NCBI GenBank assembly: GCA_949825025.1
Contig: OX463781.1
Span: 2,519,066 to 2,583,065 of the forward strand
Reading direction: 5' to 3'
Length of the DNA stretch: 64,000 nt
From: Siphlonurus alternatus
Taxonomy: Eukaryota > Arthropoda > Insecta > Ephemeroptera > Siphlonuridae
The notes under the pieces were generated by a model. That model was not told the DNA's origin. It worked only from the letters and a program-made list of their open reading frames with translations, and searched no databases. This document shows positions 47,057-60,200 of this stretch, one piece after another (positions within the stretch are counted from its first letter, which is position 1; every line of letters starts with the position of its first letter). The position numbers and the translations under genes were made by a program.

Positions 47057-49146
47057 AGTTGGTCTCGAAATTAATTTCTCCTGACGATTCGTATCATTTC
47101 TCGTAGAATTTCTTTCATTAATGATGACAAGAAGAACCAATGCTAGTGAAAAAAATATTTGGTGACCAAAACTGTTATGAGAAAAGAGGTGTTGTGAGTT
47201 ATGTTACACGCACAGCATAGGATTTTAGAGTTTTCTGCCTACATCCCGAAGCTCTTCGGGCGGCTTCGGACATCACCGTGCTACCCAAAATGTAAACATG
47301 AAATTCCCGTATAAACATCATCATAATTATAAGCAACAGTGAGCATATAAAAATACATTAGCTCTCGTCTGGTTTATAAAGTAAGGCCTTAATTGTAAAC
47401 GACTTGATCGTGTAACTTGAGAATGTTGACACCGTGTGTCTTTTTCTTGATTCGTGTTTGAAGATTAGGTCTTAATTACGTCATGGCCATGCACCCAAGT
47501 TCTTAATGTCGAAGATCGCGGGAGGCGCCTTATATGGCAGCACTGGCGCCACCCGCGGTGAGGACAGCAACTGACCTTCTCAAACATTCACGTGGGAAGT
47601 GTACGTATAATCAAATTTATATCACATTCCCTCCGGAAGTAGCCGGAAAAGTAGAGTTCCTGGCCTTCATATTCAAAATTTCACACATAGTTCGGTATTT
47701 CTTATGCAAAATCCTCTATATGCAAATTTTCGAAACTGAATTACAAACAGAATATTCACGAAATTCACATTTCTGTCTAATTTTGTAGGAAATATAAAAT
47801 AAATTTTACCACGTAACGATGTGGTAGATTATTTCACGCAAGGTGTATAGAGGTTTATATAATACACCTTGATTTCACGTCTCTCCCACAAACGGCCTAT
47901 CCGAGAAATATTTGCGATCACGAGGTCGCTTTTTTATACGTAAATTATACTGTATAAGGCATTCCGTATAAGTTTCAATCAATATTATTTTCTAAACTTT
48001 TCTTTTTTTTTTGTTCATAAAAATGTATTTACACGTTTTATACTGCTTTACGCATCACAAACATAGAGTATTAATTATAATGCTTATAGAAATGGTTAAA
48101 ATATAGCACGCCTTTAGTTCAAAAACTTTGATCCTGCACTATCAATAAAGTTGTAAACATACGTGTCACCATTGAAGCACACACCTAATATTTTATACGA
48201 TTATTTTTATTGATTTTTCTACATAGTTATGCGATTACCTCTAAATATATTATAATACATAATATATACTTTCGTCGCGCGCAGAACTTGGTAATTATTT
48301 TGCGATGGATATTTCTACATACTTGTAGATTTGATTTGAGATGCTTTGCTAATATGTATTATTTTCAACGTATAAAATTAGAAATACATATAATTATACC
48401 TGCAGATTTGAAATATTTTGTCACATCTTTTTAACGTTAAAATACTTACCAGATTTGAGATATAATACCCGCGAGTGACGTCATTTGGTCAAGTTGTTTA
48501 CATTTTTGGCACACTTCCCTTACCTATTGGCATAACAATTTTAATGAAGAGGCGACAGAGAGGCGAGCTATATCAGCTGGAAGCTTTTGTACACTCAAAT
48601 GCAAAAGAACTGAGCCACCGGTCGTTGAAATCTCCATGGCATACTTACAATTTGAAGTGATTATGTCTTCAATATATCGTCCGTCTCTCATCCGCAATAA
48701 TAAGCTGTCTGCTACCCTGATTTCGTGTGCAATATATTTATGAATATATATTTTTTTAAAATCAAACCCTATTGGGTACTTCTACTTACTAATTACATAC
48801 TACTTTAAAACCCCGACGAACCTTCCGAAACCCGAACTTGAGCGTTTCGTAGTCTCGTTAGGAACAGGGATGACCATGGCACAACCTTTCAATCCATCCC
48901 GGCTGAGGGAAATGTGGAAATTTCAGCCAAGATGGACACTACATCTTTTGTCATTTAACCTGAAGTGCAATATGGTCCAAAGACGGGGGAACCACATAGT
49001 GGAAAAGCGTAACGATTTACCCCTGGTTGGGAAACGTGGTTTTTGTTGAAAATGGTTACCCATCCATCTTCTAATCACGCGGGACGTTGCTTGACTTCGG
49101 TAATCTGACGAGACCCGGTCAAGCACACTGCGCCAGTAATGAGTTT

Positions 49147-49239
49147 TAATGATATTTCGGGTGAGCGCAACAATGACCTTCAATATTTCCAGCTCTTAAT
49201 TGCGCTCACCTGAAATATCATATAGCTCATTATATTATT
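49147..49239. mobile_element. Related hairpin element
   Basis: TGATATTTCGGGTGAGCGCA on one side and TGCGCTCACCTGAAATATCA-like sequence on the other, sharing the GTGAGCGCAA core with the copy at 4600. Confidence 0.65.
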
Positions 49240-49479
49240 GCTGACGATATAGTGAATCTTTGCTGTCCATATCTGTTAGCATTGAAGGTGGTGTAGGTAG
49301 TGAATAGGTGAGGAATAGCCTTGGAGACGCCCGCTGATGTCAAGGTCCCATGTATCATCGCTAATATAAAAATAACAAGTTAGTAAAGATAACTACACAA
49401 GTAGTGAAACCTGCTACTGAGCAAGGTCCATTATTTCCATTAACCATCATCGCTATAATAAAAATATTAATGTACAGTT

Positions 49480-50192
49480 TAGGCCTTATGAACCTTTGCA
49501 CAATATTAAGTACACGGTTAGCTTTGCTTTAGTATGATTCGGCTGCATAAATTTTTTTGTTTCAGCAGCACAAATATCAGAGATAATAGCCGATGAAAAG
49601 GAACCTGTGACGTCACTCACGCTCATTCAGCGGCGACAATATAGGGAAATCCCTGCAAAAGATAGGTTCACTCCCGCTGCAACCACGGCCACAATTTTAC
49701 TTCTGGAATTTTGAAACTTTACCAGGGCAGTCTTGATAGTATATGTCAAATAGCCTGAAAGATTTTTTTGATGACATTTATACAAACCGAGTTATTGCGG
49801 TAGAAAGAGGAGCAAAAATGTTGTATATTATATAGGAAAACAATGTTAAATTTTTAGCTTATCTTGCAACCGCAATAACTCAATCTGTACACACGCCACC
49901 AAAAAAATTCTTTCAGTCTATTTGACAAATACTGTCAAGACTGCCCTAGTAAAGTTTCAAAATTCCAGAAGTAAAATTGTGGCCGTGGTTGCAGCGGGAG
50001 TGAACCTATCTTTTGCAGGGATTTCCCTATATTGTCGCCGCTGAATGAGCGTGAGTGACGTCACAGGTGCTTCTTCATCGGCTATTATCTCTGATATTTG
50101 TGCTACTGAAACCAAAAAAATTATGCAGCCGAATCACCCTGAAGCAAAGCTAACCGTGCACTTAATACTGTGAAAAGGTTCAGAAGGCCTTT
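49480..50192. mobile_element. ~710-bp long palindromic element
   Basis: AGGCCTTATGAACC at the left pairs with GGTTCAGAAGGCCT at the right. The arms of ~340 bp include GAACCTGTGACGTCACTCAC and CACTCCCGCTGCAACCACG and pair almost throughout. It has no ORF. Confidence 0.82.
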
Positions 50193-50718
50193 AAGATCTA
50201 CAAAATTAACTTTGACTATATAAAATTAAAAAAAATAATAAAACAAAATCAAGGAGTCGCGGTAATCTTGAAATACAAAAGATTAATTTTAAAGTACGCA
50301 TTTTAAAAAGCTTAATTTTTGTTATTTATTGAAAGATAATGAACCGACTCGAATCTAGACAACTTTACCAAATCGGGCTGACGATGCGTCATTTTCACCA
50401 AGTCTACAGACAAGACCATATTGAGAACTAATGTCTGATGATGAACAATGATATTTTATTGCATTTCATATAATATCTTGTTGACATCACATCCATCTTG
50501 CATACAAGGCTGTGACTCATTGCTCCCCATGCAACAATTATATTTTATGTACTGGCAAATTAATGAATAATCTTTCTCTGCGCTCACAACTTGAAAATGA
50601 AAATCTTAAGTTTAAAACATTATACAGTAGTTAAATTTTTAAGAGTCAACATATGGTATAGTATGTGAATTTAGAAATCTTAACATGCAATGTAGTATAT
50701 TTGCAGTTATAATGTACA

Positions 50719-50940
50719 CCTCTGTACACCACGAACGTTACCCCTGCTCTGTTTGTGTGGACGTTATGCCATGCAGTCTATGGAGGCGTGGGGAAATAGA
50801 GCGTTAAATTTTTGGGATGACTTGAAAGGGTGCTCTTCTACCTCTCCAAAATTTCAAATTTATAACCTCTTTTTGTCTCTTGGAGTTGCAGCTCTATCCA
50901 ATCATATGCTGCAGGGATAACGTTCGTGATGTGCAGAAGT
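50719..50940. mobile_element. GGCAGCATGAAC-like element, copy 2
   Basis: Ends CACCACGAACGTTACCCCTG and CAGGGATAACGTTCGTGATG, with internal TATGGAGGCGTGGGG and GTTGCAGCTCTATCC. Confidence 0.6.
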
Positions 50941-51387
50941 GTATACCAAAATTATGAGAATGTCGATAGCTCTGACTCATACATATTGGAAGAAAATTGA
51001 GTTGTTATGATGCTGTTAAAAATTCAATTATGAAGCGAGAGAATGTAGCATCTGGTTCCTGAATTTGCCCTACTTAAAACTTTTGCTGCATAAATTAACG
51101 TACCTTTGCGTGCCACGTTGTTTTTACAATATTTTGTCGTTTTATGTTTTTTTGATATATTATTGTTATAATGCCTTGCTATTTATAAAATATATTATTA
51201 TAGACTCTGATAGTTTTTATTTTAACATAAAAAATAAAGTTCCTGAGGGTTATTTATTTCCATTTTTATCCTATATCGATTTTTTCTGAAATAAAAATAT
51301 ATGGATTACAGAGTTGTGCATGTTGCTATCGTGTAGTCGTTTTTTTGCTATAAATTCTAAATAATGTCCTTGCATGGATATTGCTAG

Positions 51388-51721
51388 TTAAGGATTATTG
51401 TCACCATGGTAATATTTTTTTTAGGGACAATTAAAAAATATAAAATTTAGATCAGAGCATATTATAGAGAAGTAAAAAATATAATCATTTTTGGTCCAGT
51501 TCTTGAGATATTAATGTTTAGTTGAAAAAGATGCTGATTTGACTAATGGCCGCCAGATTTCCAATGGTATTCTTACTATTTATATACTGTATTACTCAAA
51601 AACTAGATCGACTATTGCTCCATTTTTTGGGCTGAATATTTATGTTATAATGTAAGGAAAGTTTACTATAATTTTCAGAGTGACTAACCATCTCCTAAGA
51701 CTAGTGACAATAATTCTTAAA
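51388..51721. mobile_element. TTAAGGATTATTGTCAC element
   Basis: TTAAGGATTATTGTCAC at the left and GTGACAATAATTCTTAA at the right, another TTAA-targeting non-autonomous element with only the ends palindromic. Confidence 0.65.
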
Positions 51722-51999
51722 TAACTCGTTATAAATATTTTTTCCAAAATTCAAAAATTATTTTATTTGTCCATTCTCTTCTACAATCAAAACATCACAG
51801 AGTAGACTTTTGTTGAGGTTAATAGGATACGTCATTAGCAATATAGTTACAACATGCATAATATTATACAGTATAATATATGATGAATTAATTTCACACA
51901 ATATATACTGTACATTATTATTTGCTAAAATTTTAAATATATTTTTGTGGTACAGAGTTTTTAAATTTTAATTGAATGAGGTAAGTAACCGTGATATTG

Positions 52000-52071
<72 letters not shown>

Positions 52072-52754
52072 TAATAATTAGGAAGAATTTTTCATGCCTC
52101 AATTCTCCTATGCAATTGTTCTTGCTTGTTGCTTGTTCATTCATTATATTCATTATAATAATTAGTACATTAATTGCAAAAATTAAAATTACTTTACTGG
52201 AATTATAAAGATTAAATGCCGTATCTTAAAATAACACGGAACAGTGTTGACTATATACCGTTATGATTACTATCAAATTATGTTTTGGGATTTTCTTAAT
52301 CCGCCCGCCCCTGCCTGTGAGAAACACGATCGCCTCCAATATTGTCACTGTGACTCAAAAAGTCAATTGTCACTTTTATCATGGCATTGATTGTTTGCAA
52401 ATAAAGAGCTGACAGCTAGCAAACTTGCTACAAAGAGACCAAAGAGTTTTTAATTTGCTTCACTAATTTTGTGAACATAAATTAGTAAGTTAGATGACAG
52501 ATTTCATGAAGTTAATACGATATGAAAAAATACGTTGATTTTCTTTGTCATTTGGGAAGTAAGAGGTCCATTAAGGGTGGAGGGTGGAGACCCACCGCCA
52601 ATGTATAATTTTTTTCCCTTTTAACAATTTTATTTTATTTTATTTCCCTCATGAGTACATTAAAATAACAATTCAGAGGCATGCAGGAAATTTACAAACA
52701 GTCCAACAATAAGAACATTTCATTTTCACATTCCTCCCCAATTTGGAGGAATGT

Positions 52755-53000
52755 GAATTTATTTATTTATTCATTGTACATTCAGCCTCAAGGGCTGAGG
52801 CTATTTAGGGAATTTAATCCCTCTTTAGCCATAGAATTTTACATAGTTAATGAAAGTATTTGTTATTTGAATACATGAATTATAATATTTTTACATGATA
52901 AATTGAAATACATAAATAATTGGATACCTAAGGCTCTAATACATAATAATATACAATATATAATGGTTGAAGAAGTTAACAATTTGGCACTGGGATGTAC
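52755..53000 (-). mobile_element. Retroelement 3' tail
   Basis: On the minus strand a short hairpin (CCTCAGCCCTTGAGGCTG) and GAATGTACAATGAATAAATA end in a (AATA)n-like run. This is the usual form of a non-LTR element 3' terminus. No coding part is seen. Confidence 0.4.
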
Positions 53001-53500
53001 ATTATCTGAAATAGTAAGACATTAGAATTTTTGTTGACAAGAAATAGTTTATATAACATAACAGTAAGATTACTAACAAGTAAGTTAATGTGAATTTGAA
53101 CTAAATATTTATTTTTGACTAGAATTTTAGTTTTTGTACTAATTTTATGATATTAAAAATAATTATTTTTATTGATAAATATAATACTAACGAAACTTAT
53201 ATTGTTAACAGAAGAAATTTATAACTTATTAATTACGTAACATATACTGATTAAAAGATTATTAAAAAAATAAAATATTTAAAATTGTTGAAATAATTAT
53301 AATAATACTGAATTGACATATATTGAATAAAAATATCACAACTGATGTTTATTAAACATTAGACAAATAAAGGTAATCGGGTAGCAAGTAAGGAGGAAAT
53401 ATAGGAGTTGATAGAGGTGTTGCTAGGTCAGGGAATTCTAGGTAGGAATGTGAAGTGTGAACATCCAAACAAGCTTCCGTCGTATCTACGATTGGATTGT

Positions 53501-53545
<45 letters not shown>

Positions 53546-53548
<3 letters not shown>

Positions 53549-54075
53549 GCGAACTTTGGTGCTCATGACGATGTGCAAACTTTGGTGCTCATGACGATTT
53601 TGCTATATCGAAGCGAACTTTGGTGCTCATGATTTTGTTGCAATTAAAGTGAACTTTGGTGCTCATGATTTTGTTGCAATTAAAGTGAACTTTGGTGCCC
53701 ATGACTTTGTTGATATCGTAGCGAACTTTGGTGCTCATGACTTTGTTGATATCGTAGCGAACTTTGGTGCTCATGACTTTGTTGCAATTAAAGCGAACTT
53801 TGGTGCTCATGACTTTGTTGCAATTAAAGTGAACTTTGGTGCTCATGATTTTGTTGCAATTAAAGCGAACTTTGGTGCCCATGACTTTGTTGATATCGTA
53901 TATAGTGAACTTTGGTGCTCATGACTTTGTTGAAATCGAAGCGATCTGTTTGGTGCTCATGATTTTGTTGTTATCGAAGCGTTCTGTTTGATGCTAATGA
54001 CTTTGTTTGCAATTAAAGCGAACTTTGGTGCTCATGACGGTGTTGCTATCGACTTGGTGTTCATGACTTTGTGTC
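53546..54075 (+). repeat. 36-bp minisatellite abutting the CEP170 exon 1 acceptor
   Basis: About fifteen units of GCGAACTTTGGTGCTCATGA plus a variable ~16-bp end (CTTTGTTGCAATTAAA or CTTTGTTGATATCGTA). It starts right after a (TA)n run (about 53502-53545). The last, degenerate unit (GGTGTTCATGACTTTGTG) merges into the pyrimidine tract and CAG acceptor of exon 1. Because 36 is a multiple of three, the array is open in several frames on both strands; these ORFs are artefacts. Confidence 0.88.
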
Positions 54076-54086
54076 TCTGTTTCAGG

Positions 54087-54224
54087 ATGGCCGAGGGCCC
54101 CCCGCAGTCAGCGCTGCCTGCCGGGGGCGGCTCCTTCTGGCAGCTGGTGCACGGTGCCTTCCAGTACCGTCTGCCCGAGGCGATGATCTTCGTGGGGCGC
54201 GAGGAGTGTGACGTCACCGTGCAG
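54087..54224 (+). CDS. CEP170: CEP170 coding exon 1
   Basis: 46 codons, starting MAEGPPQSALPAGGG and ending EECDVTVQ. The ATG lies one base after a strong acceptor (CTGTTTCAG|G), so an untranslated exon must lie upstream; I could not locate it. The donor is GTGCAG|GTCAGT. The N-terminus is about 12 residues longer than in human and Gly/Pro/Ala-rich. Confidence 0.9.
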
Positions 54225-57200
54225 GTCAGTCACCTCTCTTTGTTATCGACGGGTGAAAGTCGTTTCGTTTTCTTCACCTCACTCCTGCCATGTTGTACAT
54301 TGTGATATATGTATATGTTTGTGCCCATGAAAGAGATTAATAAAAATAAAATAAAGTTAGCTTTCGTTCGTTTCGCTGCATGGTGCACACCGGCTTACCG
54401 GTTTACTCCATTCAATATCTGATTTGGCCATGCTAATGGTTAATGGACGTTTATTTTTGAATGAAAGCTTACCACTGACTGACACTGGCAGATCGCTTGA
54501 GGGAGGAGTTGGAATTTTCCCACGGGCCTCTCTCTCTCATGCTAAGGAGGGCCGATTTCAGGAAAAGGGTGACACTGAAGGAATGTGCCCAATTTTAAAC
54601 TTCTTTCCTGGATAGAACGTCGATTATTGAATTAATTAGTGTTAAACTTGTAAAAGCTTGTCTGTGTTGTTTCGGTCGAACGTTTAGCGATATAAATCAA
54701 TGAATTTATTTCCCCATGTTAAAGGGACAATATTAAAAAACACAAGATGATATTGAATGTTTATTAATAATATTTGTAAAAGACGTAGCAAACAGTGAAA
54801 ACGACCGTATTAATTAAATTTATATCCTTCACTTGCGTTCAATCAACATACTTTTTTTTTTCTTTTTCAACTAAAATTTAACATTGCATGTCAAATAATG
54901 TTATAGCTTACTGTCAATTTATAATATTTATTAAATTAATTATAATTTGTAATTATTATTGTATAATTTCAATAATAATAAATCATTAAAACTTATTGTA
55001 GAAACCAATTACTCTCAATTTTCTCTCGTTATAATAATTCTACCTCAGTGACCTCATAATTACAGTGTATATAAATAATACAGTATAATAAAAGAAAATG
55101 ATATTTTTTATTAAATGAGTTATATTAAAAAGTAAGTAAGCTTGCATGTCGACCTGATTACTAAGGCTGCTCTAAATTGATGGATATCTTTGAGAGTGTC
55201 GGTGCGTGGCAGTCAGACCTCAGTTTTGAGACTGACCGCTATTGTTTGTGTCCTCAGGCCCGCAGCGTGGACAAGAGACACGCGGTCATCATGTACGACT
55301 ACTGCGACAAGAAGTTCAAGGTCAAAGACCTCAACAGTGCTAATGGGGTAAGTAATTATTATCAACAATGGGTTTTGTTTATTATTGTAGTTGTATCGTA
55401 TTATATGGAACGTATTATGTTATAATTATGCATAGAATGCAGCTTCTTTCATTATAATTCATATTTTTTTATTGTCTTTCGATTGCATGTACTCGGTACG
55501 ACAATAATGTTATTAAAGGTAAGGTAACACGCCCAATGTTGAAAAATATCCCTCACATGAAAATTATGAAAGAAATTTAAAATATTCTCCTCTACATCCC
55601 CTATATATCAGTAGCTAAAATATCAGGTATGCAAATTGGCGCTAGTTTTTGAGTTATTAATAATTTTTAAAATTGACTAATTTAACATGAAAAAATGAAA
55701 CTTCCATATTAAAGTAGTCAACTTTAAAAATTCATAACTCAAAAAGTAGCTCAAATTTGTGTACCTGATATTTAAAGGCATACAGGCCTCAAATTACAAA
55801 TTAGACAGTCACCAAGTGGGTTTAGAGTAAATAATCAACATTCGCATCATTTTTTTCCACGCGTGATGCATCCGTGCGAAGTCGCAGTTCAAAGTAAGAA
55901 ATTTAGTCCTTGATGACGTCATGAAGTCCTTGATGACGTCACAACTCAATGCTAATCGGTGCTAGCTGTGAGTTGTGACGTCAGCAAGGACTTTCTTTGT
56001 AGCGCGACTTCGCACAGTCGCACCGCGCGCATGTAAAAATAATACGAATGTTTATTATAAATTCGAGCAACACTTAATGTCTGTCTAATTTGTAATTTGA
56101 GGCATGTATCCCTTTAAGCTACTGATAGAGGATGCAGAACATATATTTATATAATAATGTATCATAATTTTCATGTGAGGGATTTTTTTTTAACATTGGT
56201 TGGTCGTGTTACCTTTCCATAATTTTAATCAACAATGTGTTTTATTTATTCAAATTTTTATTTCAATAATAGGCTGTACAGCATAGATCATGTCAATTGT
56301 TACATAAAATATTTAGTATTCCTAACATTTAGCTTTCCTAAAATTAATTGATTTTAAACAAACATACCCAAAAATAATAAATATATTTAAAATTGTGTTG
56401 TACTTACCATTGAAATGCCAGCTTCTATATACACTATATACAGCATAATTATATTTAATTTTCCTTAATAAATTGATGAATATTAAACCCTCTTTTGTGT
56501 AGTACGTTATTAATATAACAATGGGCTGTGTTTATCAATTATTATATTTAAATATTTAAGCACTAAACAATCATTAATAATTATTATTATTGTTATTATT
56601 TTTTCTTCACGTACTTAAAAGCTTAAAACAACGTACATATAACAGTGCAAACTCCTAAACAACAAATTTAACATCCAGCCTTTGTGTAAGCTCTCTATTG
56701 ATTGTAACCATTTTTTAAGCAAAGTATAGTACGTGATATAAAATACATTACTTATAGGCGTCATAAAGTTAGTGCGAACCTAGTGGTAACTGCTGGAAGT
56801 ACGTGCGTCTATATAGCGAGGATTGATGTATATGATTAATATTGTAAAATCATGTAAATGCTCTGTCAGCAGCCACAGCATAATTTTACAGAAATGGCAA
56901 CACCATAATTAGTTGTCAAATACTTTCGGACAAATATAAAAAAATATTTCAACTTTGTCAGTGATTTCTTTCGTAAAAATTTGATAATTTTTGTGATTCT
57001 CCCCATGCTATATAGGTATTGCCGTATCCTCTATGCAAAGAGTAAAATTTTCAGACGTCAGCGCCATCTCTTGGTCCTTTATGTCCTCTATATTAGACAC
57101 TATAAAATTGCAACGTTGTGTTGTATATGTTTAGAGAATGAAACTTTCTGGGCCTAACAAAATAAATATAATCTTGCATATACAATAGATTTATGCAATG

Positions 57201-60200
57201 TCTGTTATTTATATAAGTTAATTAGAATTTTACTTCCAATGTTAACAAAAGTTATATTTTCATGGCATGATTGACGATTATTTAGTTTTTTAATTAATAG
57301 TATTTCATTATTGTTCTAAAAGTATTAATTACGTTATATATGTAATTCTGTACCAAAATCACTATAAATCACATTAATTATGTGCTATTTATATTGATCC
57401 AAGTATATAAATAATAAAAGTGATTAAATCTAACACACTCTAAATTTGTATTACAGGATGTCTAAATTAAATTACCTCGTGTTAGGTAATAGCACAATAA
57501 AAAACATCATCAAAATTTATGACCCGTATCGTAAATATTTATTCAACTTGTCTTTATTTTTTCAGACGTTCGTGAACGAGGTTCGAATCCCCGTGCAGAC
57601 TTACATCCAGTTGGATAGTATGGACCTTCTGCGATTTGGCTTCGATATCCTTTTTTTTTCATATATAAAATTGATTTCTTTTATAAAAGCTGCGAGACGT
57701 CTTTGTGGCCCGTTTACTCGTCGGAGCAAATCGGCGCACTGCTACTGTGACACTTTCTTGTACCGCCCTGCGAGGTGTCTCAATTAGCAATGACTCATTA
57801 GCCGCGAGTACGATCGTGGTAATTGATATCGACCTCTCGTAACCGCGCTAACTTGACGGTATGACTTTCACTGTCTATCAGATTGGAAGTTGAGCGCACG
57901 GCGATGAAATCAGTGCTTTGTCGGTCTGAGAAATAGTTAAAGGTGGGGAACCGCTTCAGCTTTTATATTTATAATTAAAAAATATTAATAATTGTAACTT
58001 CATCAACATCCGCCGTCTATTTGTTCCGGCCAATTCGACAGTTGGCGTTCAAAACACGCGCCGCACATTATGTCGTCACACGGCCGACACGGCGCATGTG
58101 CAGAAGCGGAGAGCGGATTCTAGCGTTCTCACTAATAACCAGGTTTAGTGTCATCAAGTTAGGCTGACGCTAACCGCGGTTAGTGAGAAACCTGCATGGA
58201 TATCTTTAAAGTAGGGGAACCGCTTCAGCTTTTATATTTTTATAAATAATGTAAAAAAATAATTGTACCCCAAAAAATTTCATCAACATCTGCCATCTAT
58301 TAATTTGTTCCGGCCGTTTCGACGTTCAAAACGAGCGCCGTATATTTTGGGGCTTATGTCGTCACACGGCACATGTGCAGAACGCTAGAATACGCTCTCC
58401 GCTTCTGCACATGTGCAGGTCCGATCATCTTCTGTATGTAGCGAAATACTTGTAACTAGCTCATCCGAATTCATCCGCGTTATCATGAAAAATTTCTGCA
58501 GCCTCCGTCAGGTGGCGCGTCGATCAAGTTTGGTCGATTTGCGCCAAAGAATTAGAGTACGTTCGAGGTGACTGTCCAACCCTGTCCGGACTGGTCTGTG
58601 AAAATGGCGGCATATTTTGGTCACGTGGTCTGAAACGTCATATTTACGTCACTGTCTGGTTTTGAAGAAAAAACGCGCAGTCCGACGGATCGACTGCTAT
58701 CAGCTGTCGGGCGCGTGAAAGGGGGCGTACAATACTTTTTGGTACAGTAAAAATGGAGCCTGCTGCTGTAGATCGCTGCAATTAATAGAGAAAAGGTGCA
58801 TGTATCCCGTCCCGCCCAAGGATTGCGCCAAAATTACCAAAACATTGCGCATTTCGAATATTGAGACTCATTTCGTTGTTCAGTTTAGTTCTACAGTCCG
58901 ACTATAGAGGGACTCGTCCGACTTTTTAGCCGGACCGCTCAACACCGGCCGGACTGCGGAAGTGACGTCATGAGAGGGGAGGTAAGGAGGGGAAATGGAC
59001 GGCAGTCCGACTGTAAAAAAACGATTTTAGACGGTCCGGACCGGTCCGGACTGGGTTGGACAGTCACCTCGAACGCACTCTTAATGTCTCGTAGATATTA
59101 ATTCTTTGTTTGCGCTTTTCGTTTCTCAATTGCTACACTAGAATAAAATGGCTACCGCTTCCGGTTTTATTATTTTTTTTCTTTTGCTTACTAATTTGTT
59201 TATTTATGAAAGAACACAGAGAAAATGGGATTATAAATTGTATTTAAGAAATTTTACATTAAAATAAAATATACAGTTGTCACAAAAAGGTCCCGAGATC
59301 GTCTCCTTGGCACGCCAATCCAATGGGTGGGTACATCGTCCAGCTTTGCCAGCTGCAGCTTGGGCTTGTTTTCTGCTGTAACACGAAAATAATAGCTATA
59401 AACATGCATTTATAGGAAATTATAATATCATTAGGATACACAGAATGAACGTATAGTGTAACAAAAAATTCTATCTTGAACAAAAGCGATGAAAACGGGA
59501 TAAAAACAATTCCCAATCTTCCCGATCTTTTGGTCACGTACTAACCTTCAGTTCAGTCGTTCATGTCAGGATGGCTGCATCTCTTTTCTCGGTTATATAT
59601 TGTGGTGATACAGTTCTTGTATTCGCAATAGAGGCTTGTAGATGTTACACACACAATTATAACTCTTCAAATCATGAAATATAAGACATAATCGAGCCGA
59701 TGGTGAACGCCGAGCCGCAGCTGCCGCCATGTTGTCATACTCGCAAATGGCGAGAGATTCTTTGAAAAATAAGTTAATTGAGTTTATTAATTAAAACACA
59801 TTTTTATGATTGATTATACTAAATTAAAATATTTAAAACATTAAGAAACAAAGATAATTATTATATGATAAAAAAAGTGGGAGATCTAATTTCTGAAGCG
59901 CAGGGATAGGGTCCGAAGCGTCCGCTAGAGGGCCAAAATACAAAACTTTGAGCCGCTCGGAAAGATGCATCGACCTGACATGTGCCGTGTGACGACATAA
60001 GCCCCAAAATATACGGTGCTCGTTTTGAACGTCAACCGTCGAAACGGCCGGAACAAATTAATAGATGGCAGATGTTGATGAAATTTTTTGGGGTACAATT
60101 ATTTTTTACATTATTTATAAAAATATAAAAGCTGAAGCGGTTCCCCTACTTTAAAGATATATATCCATGCAGGTTTCTCACTAACCGCGGTTAGCGTCAG

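Larger units (their letters stand above)
47121..53501. other. Intergenic region, distal part upstream of CEP170
   Basis: AT-rich with the repeats listed separately, plus a (TA)n run at about 51999-52066. The untranslated first exon of CEP170 probably lies here or further left. A candidate GC-rich block with a GCG|GTGAGG donor lies at 47505-47560, but nothing links it to the gene. Confidence 0.45.

Noticed and set aside
47534..47788. 84-aa ORF beginning MAALAPPA as a CEP170 first exon
   Set aside because: The downstream part is AT-rich without coding character. The GTGAGG donor is plausible, but nothing ties it to CEP170, whose FHA start at 54087 is complete.
48923..49183. 86-aa minus-strand ORF
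   Set aside because: Basic, aromatic-rich composition hints at a transposon remnant, but there is no identifiable motif and it overlaps a hairpin element.
53589..53924. ORFs of 91-97 aa on both strands in the minisatellite
   Set aside because: Direct product of a 36-bp unit without stops. There is no evidence of translation.
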